Of a stretch of DNA of 64,000 nt, positions 38,623 to 49,200 are shown piece by piece. The notes below the pieces were generated by a model. The model ran no database searches, was not told where the DNA came from, and was given only the letters and a program-made list of their open reading frames with translations. Both the position numbers and the translations under genes were made by a program. This DNA is from Colletes latitarsis (taxonomy: Eukaryota > Arthropoda > Insecta > Hymenoptera > Colletidae), in contig NC_135143.1 of assembly GCF_051014445.1 (NCBI RefSeq), positions 3,534,001 to 3,598,000 of the forward strand, read 5' to 3'. The stretch's first letter is position 1; the number at the start of each line of letters is the position of its first letter.

Positions 38623-38866
38623 CCCCTTGCCGTACAATGACGAGTCTAGCTCGTTACAAATTCTTAAAATTAAGTTTTACAATCATGAGGCTACTCACTC
38701 GTCAATAAGTCTTATATATTAAAATCAACATATTTTTACATTTACGAGGTATGTATTTATAAAACAAATCTATTCTTTTTCATGGCCATTCCTTTTACGA
38801 ACAAAAATCAAAATTAAATAGTATACGTTCGACAAACTATTTGAAATTAAATTGTACGTCAAGGGG
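38623..38866. mobile_element. piggyBac-like MITE at TTAA
   Basis: This 244-bp element is flanked by TTAA (38619-38622 and 38867-38870). The inverted ends match at 15 of 16 bases: CCCCTTGCCGTACAAT and the complement of ATTGTACGTCAAGGGG. It is AT-rich inside, with no coding region. Confidence 0.72.
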
Positions 38867-38870
38867 TTAA

Positions 38871-39215
38871 CCAATCAAATCAGTCAGTGAACTTCTCATC
38901 TCTCCACAATACATAATCTGTACGTCTGTTAACACGATCGCATCTAAACAACAGAATGGATTTCAATTAAACTACACATTCAAGTGTTCTGATCTTATCT
39001 TAATCCAATGTATACATTGCATTTTTAACAAAATCCTTTATAAGTACATGGAATGAATAAAGAATGATAGTATTCACAATCTTTGCCATCGCCTTTTATT
39101 CTATAGTATATTTTTTTCACAACTTTCAGTTTTGTCATCGATCATATAATTGCAAGAAACACTTCATAATGTATCAATTTGTACACAACAGAAGTTTGTC
39201 TGTTTTTTAATCGGA
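38871..39215. other. AT-rich non-coding stretch
   Basis: Nothing recognisable between the TTAA element and the target duplication of the LTR. Confidence 0.5.
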
Positions 39216-39220
39216 AAAAG

Positions 39221-39772
39221 TGTTGGGAATTCCAACATTTTATATTATCGAATACTTTATTTATATCACATATTATTTACAATTGCTTAATTTGGTCATC
39301 TGGCAATTGTGTCTTTTTTGACAATAGGAATTTCCGTGCCCTAAAGCCATTCAGCACACTTAATTACTTTCAACACGCAGAACATTGAAAGTCACAATCA
39401 GAACATTTATAGGTTACAAAACAGAACTCAGTTATAATCAGAACATTGAAAAGTTACACAAGAGCAAGTTACAAGTTACGGTCAGAACACTTACAAGTTA
39501 CAGTCAGAACATTTACAAGTTACAGAACAGAACACTTAACCAATTACAATAGAACAGAGAACAGTTACAGATACATAGTATATAGGAGTGTAATAGAACA
39601 AATTTGTACGGATTAGATGTCAAGAAAATTACGAACCATTTATATATGTATAATTGTTAACACCTGTATATAGTATATTTGTTAATAAATTCAAGGTGTT
39701 TGTAAATAGTTATTGTACTTATCTATTTACTATACATATAACTCAGCTCCACGAATCTTGTGGGAGCCAACA
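39221..39772 (+). mobile_element. Solo LTR, copy B, with a perfect 5-bp target duplication
   Basis: This 552-bp LTR begins TGTTGGGAATTCC and ends GGGAGCCAACA, giving the TGTTGG..CCAACA inverted termini expected of an LTR. AAAAG lies on both sides (39216-39220 and 39773-39777). AATAAA at about 39684 may be its polyadenylation signal. Positions 39400-39560 hold an internal array of about 21-bp units (core CAGAACATTTACAAGTTACA), more expanded than in copies A and C. No gag or pol is nearby. A 5-bp duplication fits Gypsy, BEL or Copia elements; the family is not resolved. Confidence 0.88.
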
Positions 39773-39777
39773 AAAAG

Positions 39778-40703
39778 ATTGAGAGGTTTAAGAAGTTGAA
39801 TGGTGACTTTTTCGCCATAGGAATAGCAACCTTGGCTAGCTCGTACGTCATACGAGCTAAACAGTCCGGTACTTCTGGCCTTGTCCGTACGTCGGACGGA
39901 TTAAACGGCGAAAGGGTTAAACTTCCGCGTTTTCAAGCGAGTCGACTCGTCTTAACCCAGTCAACGAGATTAAACGCCAACGCAGACACCGAGGCGGTTG
40001 GGATAAACGCAACACGCCCTGCATTTTTAACGTCGAACGAGCAACCACCGAAAGGTTCCGCGAGGCCAGTTTATCATCCCGGTGATTACTGTTATTCGCC
40101 GTTCGGTCCCGTGGAAAGGGTCTCGGCCTTTTTATTAGACAAGCGAACGTAATTCCAACGGGAGGGAGACCTTCCGTCATCGTTCCCGTCGTCTCGCCGT
40201 CGGTGAGTGAAAGCTCGTCGGGACTGAGATTTAATTTGCGACCCTTTAACCGCGACCGCGAACGAGCCTTTTGCGGTGGAGTCCGAGAAAATGAATGCGC
40301 CGAACGCACGCCGGCTGGCCGGCGCGAACGCGAGAGGAAACGGGCGTCGCGAACGTCGCGAAATGACGGACGTAAATTTTACTTTGTAACGCGCGTTCTG
40401 TCTGGCTACCATCTGTCCACGCTTCGGAATTAATCGGTGCAACCTCTCCCCCTTCACCCTTCACCGGTATGACGAATTCGAATGTTTCGAATCGAGACAG
40501 TAGCGCGTTCTAAAATTTAACAACGCGGGTGCGACGGAAACGAGCAATGTTCAGAGATGTTCGATTCCCTTTGACTCTTCGAAGCATAGTTAACACTAAA
40601 CCTTCCACGACCGGTCAAATGACTGTTTTTAAAATTTCGCTTAGAATTTCTAACATACAATGTTATTTTAGCGCCATTTAACTTCACGACTTTTCTTATA
40701 ATA
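39778..40703. other. GC/CpG-rich island (about 39780-40620)
   Basis: Overlapping frames of 70-130 residues occur on both strands (39760-40152 plus, 39917-40309 minus, 40092-40457 minus), which is what CpG-rich non-coding DNA gives by chance. None shows a known domain. No exon is called. Confidence 0.45.
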
Positions 40704-41027
40704 TACGAGGGTTGTTGGCTCCCACAAAGATTCGTAAAGCCAATTTATGTAGCAAATAGATAGTTACAATAACTATTTACAAATACCTTAAATTTATTAA
40801 GAAATATATATACAAAGCTAACGTGTTAACAAGAATATTAACAATGGTTTGTAAAAAGTTCGCAAAGGTTCTTGAAATCTACTCCTTTCACACTTGCATT
40901 TTCTTGTATACTTTGGTAATTGTTGTAATGCTTGTAATTTGTAACTGTTCTGTTCTATTGTAACTTGTCAATGTGCTGGCTGTAACTTAAGTGTTCTGAC
41001 TTCGTCTGTTTTTGTTCCGTGATTATA

Positions 41028-42154
41028 CAGGATAAGTCACCTAAAATTTGCACCTGAAATATCTTTGTTATTTTTAAAGATACGTCAAATGTCTTGAGGA
41101 CAAAATTGAATGGTATAATGGAGCTCACACGATGCCAAAAAAATTTGTATTTCTGTCATTTTTTTTAAAGAAATCAAGGTCACCTTCATTTTTTAAAATG
41201 GGATCACCCTTTTTGAAACACCTACAATGATAGTCCCTTTCATTAGGAATTCAGTGACTATAATTATTCAAGGTCATTGAAGTTCATGGTCGGAGAAAAT
41301 GGTATAAGATGTAAAATATGAAAGTTATTGATAATCCGCACTGGCTTCGAGACGTTGATCACCAAAGACAATGGAGCGTAAACGTGTGGTGTGGTGTTTT
41401 GAACGATAAAGCAATCGGACCATACTTTATTACCGGAACAATGACAGGGCAAAAATATTCTCAATTTTTGCAAGAAGATCTGCCAATTTTGTTGGAAGAT
41501 GTTCCTCTACAAAACCGTTACGATATGTGGTACCAACATGATGGCTGTCCGGCCCATTATGCACGAGTAGCAAAAGAAACATTGGATTCTAGGTTTCCAA
41601 ACCGATGAATTGGACGAGGTGTTACTGTTTCATGGCCAGCACGTTCGCCTGACTTAAATCCACTGGATTTCTTTTTGTAGGGTCTGCTAAAAGAGACCGC
41701 ATACACGAATGCTCCAACAGTTGAAGATATGCATCAGCGGATCATCACAGCATGTGCGAATATCACCTCAGATGTACTTGTCAGAGTTTAACATTCGTTC
41801 AGAGCTCATTTACAGCAATGTATTGACGTAAATGGCCATCATTTTGAACATTTGTGAAATACAGGTATTCTGTTTCCATATTTTACATCTTATATCATTT
41901 TCTCCGACCGTGACCTTGAATGACCTTGAATAATTATAGTCATTGAATTCCTAATGAAAGGGACTATCATTGTAGGTGTTTCAAAAAGGGTAATTCAATT
42001 TATAAAATGAAAATATATTTATATTTATGAAATAAAAATATTTTTGGCATCGTGTGAGCCCCATTGTACCATTCAATTTTGTCCTCAAGATATTTAATGT
42101 ATCTTTAAAAACAACAAAGATATTTCAGGTGTAAATGTTAGGTGACTCACCCTG
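41028..42154 (+). mobile_element. Tc1/mariner-type element with about 290-bp inverted repeats and a broken transposase
   Basis: This 1127-bp element is flanked by TA (41026-41027 and 42155-42156). The inverted ends are 41028-41320 and 41877-42154, starting CAGG(A/G)T(A/G)AGTCACCTAA and including GAGGACAAAATTGAATGGTA. Between them lies only the C-terminal half of a DDE/D transposase. Comparison with uninterrupted LTR copy A (TTGGTATATAATCAC region) shows that the insertion duplicated a TA of the LTR. Confidence 0.9.
41318..41854 (+). pseudogene. IS630/Tc1/mariner transposase, C-terminal fragment
   Basis: The first 96 residues (41318-41608) contain NPHWLRDVDHQRQWSVNVWC, LPILLEDVPL and WYQHDGCPAHYARVAKE, typical of a transposase family abundant in insects; the aspartate of QHDG is the likely second catalytic residue. 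After a stop at 41606-41608 (TGA where the family has tryptophan) the same frame continues with IGRG, ARSPDLNPLDFFL (third catalytic aspartate), a second stop (TAG for tryptophan at about 41679) and a C-terminal tail ending near 41854. The N-terminal DNA-binding half is absent. Dead copy. Confidence 0.87.
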
Positions 42155-42854
42155 TATATTGAGCTCAAAAATAGACGGTGATTCTATTTGCAAATCAAAA
42201 GTTTGCCTATCCCTCGTGGGCCACTCCTCCCGAGACTCCAAATCCCACCCACTAAGGGTTGTACGGAAGCAGGTAGATGAGCCCAAACTAATTAAGTATG
42301 CTGAATGGCTTAATGGCTTTAGGGTACAGTAATTCCTACTGTCAAAAAAGGAACAATTGCCAGATGACCAAATTAAGTAATTTAAGTAATATTGAAAATA
42401 CATGATGCGTCCTATAATATAAAATGTTTGGAATGCCAAACAAGGGTTGTCTGAAAAGTTTTGAGTCTTACATAGAAACAAGTATTTCTCCGGTTAAATA
42501 TAGCTTTATTTTTCAACATAGTCTTCTCTTAAATCAATACACTTTTCCCAGCGATGCTGTAATCCTATTAAACCTTCCAAATAGTAGTTGGTGACTTGCC
42601 CTGCAAAGTAGGCATTTACGTTTGCGATGACCTCCTCGTTCGATGGAAATCTCTGTCCTCCAAGCGATATTTTAAGCTTAGGAAAGAGGAAAAAGTCGCT
42701 GGGGGCCAGATCTGATGAATACGGTGGGTGGTCAACCAATTTCGAATAGCGTAGTATTTCCAAGAATTTACTACGCACTGTTTACCATTTACGCGTGAGG
42801 TCAATGTCCTCGCGCCAATGTCAACAACGAAAAGTAAACAAACGCTTTGAACCC

Positions 42855-43215
42855 TTGTCTCTCCGAAATTAACCACGCGATCAACTTGAAACGAAAATCG
42901 CCATATCTCCGGAACTAATTACGCTATCGACTTGAAACAAGTTTCATTTTAAAAAGCTCTTCATTCTCTATCCGATGAATATAATTACTTTTATAATTTA
43001 TGCTGTCTTCTATATTTATTTTGATATTTACTTTGACGCTATACACGATTGTAAGTTATTTATTTAATTGAATATGAATTTAAATTTATGTACAGAATGT
43101 TTGTATAATTCCTAGCTAGCATTTTTTGGAAATAATTGTTTTCTTTGGAACTAACTACGGTATCGACTTGAAACGAAATTCGTTTTGAAGAGAGTTTTAT
43201 CTTTTATCCGATGAA
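42855..43215. repeat. Three divergent copies of a short module
   Basis: Similar segments recur at about 42859-42900, 42904-42976 and 43139-43211. They share the order (A/G)AA(C/T)TAA..ACG..ATC(A/G)ACTTGAAACGAA followed, in the last two, by a stretch ending in TATCCGATGAA. Non-coding; no boundary motifs. Confidence 0.6.
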
Positions 43216-45522
43216 AATTGAAAAATTTCGACGTACTTTTTAAATTTTCTGTATGAAATTAAAGTACTAAATATGCACATTTAGAATAAAATTATTACGT
43301 TGCCTCGTAAAAAAGAAAAAAAAGGACTGGTCGTTTGACCAATCATGGTAGTAATGACGAAATGAAAAATAGCCAAACGTAACCTAATATCTCAGAAACT
43401 ATTAAATTCCCGAAACTACAATTTTATATTTAGAGTCCACATCTCCTCTCTTTCATTCTTTATAAAATTCATATCGATCGAAAAGGTGTGCCATTCAAAG
43501 GTACAACCTATACTAAGTTAGTAGGAATTCGTAATCATTAAAATCGGTTGTACTTTAGATCCACTCATTGTAGCAACGTTAACTATCATGGTGGTTACTG
43601 GTAACTGATACTTCGAAATTACAATGTTTCTTTAAAACACAAATATAGATTAAAAAGGAACAAACACTGATACTTCCAAAATTTTTAGTAACGCCACTGT
43701 CATTGGGAATACTGTATAAAGTAGATCATTGAATTTTTTTCTATTTTTGTCAATATAATTTAAGTAAAATTTGAAAACATTTCTATACATGGAAAACTGA
43801 CATGACAGATAATGTGTTAAGGACATTTGCCTGTGACCAGGACCACGTATCCCTTTTGTTCTTGTTATGACGTGTATGTGCATGTCATACTAATGTAATT
43901 ACAATGTAATTACAGTATAATTGTTTTATAGAAGTAATCATGGCAAATGTAATCCGATTACATTGTGCCCAATAGTTAAACATATCCCCGTAGAAAACAA
44001 ACTGTGATCGACGAGACTGATTTAAACATAAACTAGACACTGCAAATTTAAACGCTAACTTAACCTCATGTATGTCGATATTTAAACCTACCGAAAACAT
44101 TAGTAGTAACGATAGAAGTGTCAGTGAAAAAACAGCGTGAAAGTAACTTTAAATGAATGAAATATTCTGCTCTTTGGTTTATTCCAGTCTTATCACGCAT
44201 AAAAAAAATGAACATTTGTTGCATGAGGATACAATTATTGTCTAGCGCCCCCTGAATGCGCCATTGAATCGAGAAAGTCGAAGCAATGGGGCATATGCGG
44301 CAGAGGGGTGTTCTAGAATGGGGCACGTCAACTCGTCGGTGATTATCGGTTAATATTTAATAAATATTGAAGCGAACGATGCGCCATTTGTCTTTCTCTA
44401 CGTAGACCGAAGCCACAACCTGGACATCAACCTGACGTGAATATTTAATTTTTTCATACCGCGCGCATCGGTCCACGGTCAGCCGTTTCGATGAATAAAC
44501 CATATACATAGTGAATTGCGCAAACCCACGAAAGAAAATAATGCGTCGAGTTCCTCGTTAGCGACGATTCAGACTGGTGATCTTCGAGTTTGTTCCTGGA
44601 GGATTGAATCGAGGAAATTGTTGATTCGATTTGGCGACGGGTCGAGCCGGAGAACGTTTACAGTTGGACGATCGAACCTGGAAGCAAGTTACATTTGCAC
44701 CCGTAGGGTAACCGCGCGTCGCCTCTCGAAATCAAGTACAACAAATTAATTTTCATCCGCTGCCACTGATTTTCCTTCGTCGTGAACTATTAGGTTACGC
44801 AATAAATCCGTTCACATCACTTCCATACTTTATTATACATTTTTTCTGTATAACCAGGCAATTAATAGCAAAAGATGCTAGAAATTTTTTCACAACTGCA
44901 TATGTTAAAAGCGACAGTATGAAAGAAATGGCTATTGTTCATAATTAGAAAAGGAGTTTCTCACAGTGACAAGCATATAAATAGAAACATTACGTTTTCA
45001 TAACTCAAACGATGTTGTATTGTTAAAGTAGAAGATGGAATTGGGATGCATCTTAAATGATTGATCATTCAAATAGGAATTTCTTGTTACATTTTAAAAG
45101 TGAGTTTCAATAAATATACTAAATATATATAACTACTGAACAGCGTACAAAAATTGAAAGACTGAGATGACGTTTCATCAAATAGCTGTGTTCGGTTCAT
45201 CGTGCCAGCGTACGTCATGTTTCATCAGTTATAAAATCTCGTCAAATGACTAACGTTCTTCGACGATTAATAAAACAATATTTTGACACATTGATTGCTA
45301 CTACAATTTTTCATATCTAGAGATGCCTTCAACATTTGTTAAAATTATAGTGTAGTCGATGAAAATATTGGACAGATGACAGTAACTTTATTTAAAACTT
45401 TACAAGTGTTGTTTTATCTAAAAGCATTTTAAAATGTCGCCGATCACCGGCGACCACCGCGAGAAAAAACTTTGCAATCGACTGGACGACGTTCTAATCT
45501 ATGCGTCATGTTTCTTCCGTAG
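43216..45522. other. Non-coding stretch before the first visible plexin exon
   Basis: Mostly AT-rich. A GC-richer island lies at about 44220-44760. TTAGGTTACGCAATAAATCC near 44791 resembles a mariner end without a partner. No Sema-domain exon is recognisable; the region ends in a polypyrimidine tract and AG at 45521-45522. Confidence 0.45.
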
Positions 45523-46254
45523 GTGGTGGTTGAGAGCTCGACCGTGGCCCAGGAGTACGGCGAGCTAGAGATCGATCTGGGCTCGGTGGTGAACGCGGAT
45601 CTGCTGTTTGATTCCCAGCTGATGCACCTGTACGTCATGACGAACAAAACGGTCTCCAAGGTCAAAGTGCAAGAATGCTCGGTGTACAAGACCTGCTGGG
45701 ACTGTCTGGGAGCCAAGGATCCTTATTGCGGCTGGTGCTCGCTGGAGAACAAATGCAACCTGCGCAGCGACTGTCAAGACGCCGCCAAGGATCCGTTGTA
45801 CTGGATCTCCTACAAAAGCGGTAGATGCATAACGATCACTACGGTTACGCCTGATCAATTGCAACGCACAACCGCCAGGACTCTGGAGCTGGTCATCGAA
45901 AATCTGCCCACGCTTCCCGGCCAGTTCCGTTGCGCTTTCTCGACCCTGGATAAGACCTTGATCACGAACGCCTCGAGGAAGTCGTTCGGCGTAAATTGCA
46001 CCACGCCAAGGACCGATCTCCTGCCATCTATCTCGCAAGGACAGCATCACTTCACCGCGAAATTGTCCGTCAGGATGACCAACGGGCCGGACCTAGTCGC
46101 CACGAACTTTACCTTCTTCGACTGCAACACCTATAGCTCGTGCACTCAGTGCGTATCCTCGAGGTTCCCCTGCGATTGGTGCGTCGACGGACACAGATGC
46201 ACTCACGACACCGCTGAGAACTGTCGGAACGATATCCTGGTCACCGGAGTTAGC
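45523..46254 (+). CDS. PlexA: Plexin exon: end of Sema, PSI1, PSI2
   Basis: 732 bp, residues 1-244 of the visible protein. Acceptor TTTCTTCCGTAG before 45523 and donor GTGAGT at 46255; both junctions fall between codons. It encodes the last Sema strands (LMHLYVMTNKTVSKV), then PSI1 (CSVYKTCWDCLGAKDPYCGW) and PSI2 (CNTYSSCTQC..CDWC..HRC). Codon use is GC-rich compared with the flanking introns. Confidence 0.95.
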
Positions 46255-49200
46255 GTGAGTAGATATTTTGTTTAAGGAGTCATTCATGAAATTTGTGAAA
46301 TTTAGCAATTTTCATGAATTCTTTTAAAGCGAGTGCTACGTCCAACGTTGACATTCTTTTTTGCAATTTATTTAACTACATTTTAACCATACATTTACAT
46401 TTTGTCACACTGTCGAGATTAATATTTTTGCTAAAAAAATTTTGATTCGACGAACTATCATCGTACAAGTTTAAATCGAATAAAGGTATTCTATTAAAAT
46501 TAAATAAAACTTTTCCTTTAATTAAAATATTTGTTACTATAATTTTTTCGTATTAGCAAATATTGCATTCTGTTAGTAATTGCACAATTTAATTGTTTGC
46601 CATTTCGATTTAAAATTGTTTTACTTTTATCTATGGAAATGCTACTACTACTTGTTAGGGATTTACTTTAAAATTGCATTTATTTTCAAATTATAGAAAT
46701 TATATCTATGCTTACGTGGAATCGTTTGCTATATAAATTGCGAAACTTAACAATTTTCATGAATTTTTTCAAAGCGAGTGCTACGTCCAACGTTGGCATT
46801 CTTTTTTGTAGCTTATTTACCTACAATTTTAGTCATACGTTTACATTTTTTATACAGTTTTAAGCCATTGGTTTTTACTGTTATAAAATATTGGAAAGAT
46901 TCTTAATTAGCATATTTATCATTATTGTTCATATCAAAATAAATAATTTATATTGAAAATTAGCAAAATGGCGGATACTGAAAGTGAAATTTTTAGAATT
47001 TTGTATCTTTTTCGGTAATTTTATAGTAAAGAAAACTGATATACGTAACATAAAAATATAATTCTGATGTCGACAAGAAGTAGTAATGTGTGGAATAACC
47101 TGCATTTTCAGAGCAATCGACCATGAAGTTTTTGAGATTTTAGCAATGTCAGGTAAAAACATTACGTTTCGAAAAAAACTCGTTTAAAGTCTTCTACTAA
47201 AATTAAGTACTAAATATTTAGGAACATGAACTATACTTGAAATTCTTTAAAAATTTCACAATCTTAAATATATGTACTTTCGAAAATGAAAAGAAAAAGA
47301 TCGATTGGTTTGAAAGTGTCACAAAGAAAGGACTCCTTAATTCTATTGTAAAATTGGAACGAACTGTACAACTTCTGTTTATTGGAATTTTTCTCAGACA
47401 TCTATTGATATTTATGAAATACGTAGAAATTGTTTGAAATAATTTTGAGAGAAATCGCGTTTAAATTATTTTGTACCATTTTTGTGAGCCAAAAAAAATA
47501 TAAGAGACCCAAGAAGTTTGAACATAGGTTATTGCATATATAGTTTTTCTTCAAGAAAATGTAAAAGACGAATCGATTTCTTGAAAAGTTACAGTACAAT
47601 ATTCCCTTAAACACTAAAATTTTGTATAACGAGTGAAAGAAAGAACAACTGGTTCTAATTAATCAAAAAATGATAAGATCAACAAAAAATCAGATGTTAC
47701 CATACCATAATTAATCCTGAAAACACTAATGCAAGTAGAAATAACGAGTTATGGTCAGAAACGATAATCAAATTTTTTAAAACAATTTCCTCGAAAATAA
47801 GGTGTCACATAAAAATATTTTGTTTCGTATTTTCGATTCAATTTCTTACATAAAATAACCATATTGCTATACGTATATTGTATATTTGTTTGCATTTCCA
47901 TTGTTCGTTTCGTTCATTAGTATTTATTGCAAAAGAACGAAGATTTCGTTACTTTTGTCATATTACTAGAAACGGAGTTATAATTCTATATTTAGAACTA
48001 GAATTCACTTAGTGTCCAGTCCAGACTATGTTTAATTCGACTGTCTATCAAGCAATGGCGCACTTTTTGCGAGGAAAGTGATTCAACAATCGTGACAACA
48101 TTAACATAGTATTGCAGAGGAATAGAACTACTTTCAAAACGATGGAACGCTAAATTCAATATGCTCATTATGTTCAAAATTATTTTATTTTCTGGGACAC
48201 TAATATTACTGGCAAGAAACATATTGAGAACCAATAATAAACCAATAAACAAAATATTGAGAAGTCTGCTCTTGTGAGTCTGAAAACTACAATTTTTCTA
48301 AATACCTCTATATAGGACAATTTAAAAAAAAAACAATTTTGGTACTCGCTGGAACAGAAAATAGTTTGCCTAACATACATTTGCACACCATAAAGAATCA
48401 AGAAACACTATGTAATCGATGGTGGGAAAGTTGCAATAAACACAGTTAAAGTTCAGAATGACGTGTCAGGTACAACACGTCTAAATAATTAATATATGTC
48501 ATTCACGTCTTCTTCGTACGAGAGTTTGTTCACGAAGTAATTAATCAGAAAATAATTCAGTAAGTCTAGTGAAAAGTTTAGTAAAACCGAGAAACCATAA
48601 AACAGCTGCTACAGTGAAGTAACAACTAACCTAAAACTAGTACCTCGTTCACTAACTTATGTTCACGCGCAAAAATGGAAAATGTACTGTTTTAAGTACT
48701 CTTGCGAACGCTTAAATTTTTACAAACCGTGTTAGCTGGTGCTCGCTTGAAGCGATGGTTTCGTAGTTTCGCCATTTTCCTAGACACTTCTCGCACTTTC
48801 AATGCGATTTTCCGAATGATTATTTTAGAAATACATTAATTAGACAATTAAATTTAACACGTGGACTTTTAGTTTATGACTTTATCATCGCAGAGTATTC
48901 TGAAATAGTTACTCCAGGGATCTAACTGTTCACTTTATTAACACAAATTATTTTTGTGAACTTTTACCTTTTACACCATTTCTTTTCTATTTCAAGTTAA
49001 TACTTTATATTTACACTTTAACTTTATCGTAACAGTTTTGTTTGAACAATTATTGTTTGTTCGATTAAGACAAATTCGAAAGGAATACATCTTTTAACAA
49101 ATATTTTACTTGTTTAGAAACTTTTTAAAATTAGAATTATGAAAGAATTAAAAGCGAAATGAACGTGGAGGAGAAAGCAAATTATAATTTTTGTATAACT

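Larger units (their letters stand above)
40713..42442 (-). mobile_element. Solo LTR, copy C, interrupted by a Tc1/mariner-type element
   Basis: In inverted orientation it begins TGTTTGGCATTCC (at 42442) and ends GGGAGCCAACA (at 40713). AGGGT lies on both sides (40708-40712 and 42443-42447), a perfect 5-bp target duplication. Without the element at 41028-42154 and one TA, the LTR is about 601 bp. It matches copies A and B along its length. Confidence 0.88.
40706..42790 (-). mobile_element. Mariner remnant, split by a solo LTR
   Basis: The pieces 40706-40712 (CGAGGGT, after TATA) and 42443-42790 become continuous once the LTR at 40713-42442 and one copy of its duplication are removed. The rejoined end resembles a mariner terminal repeat (CGAGGGTTGTCTGAAAAGTT). 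The minus-strand frame 42506-42778 encodes the C-terminal part of a mariner transposase, with HPPYSSDLAPSDFFLFPKL (third catalytic aspartate region) and a C-terminal RWEKCIDLREDYVEK. The N-terminal two thirds are missing, so it is inactive. Confidence 0.82.

Noticed and set aside
39760..40457. Overlapping 70-130 residue frames on both strands
   Set aside because: They lie in CpG-rich DNA, overlap each other on both strands, show no domain and have no exon signals.
45565..46050. 161-residue minus-strand frame
   Set aside because: Shadow of the plexin exon at 45523-46254 on the other strand.
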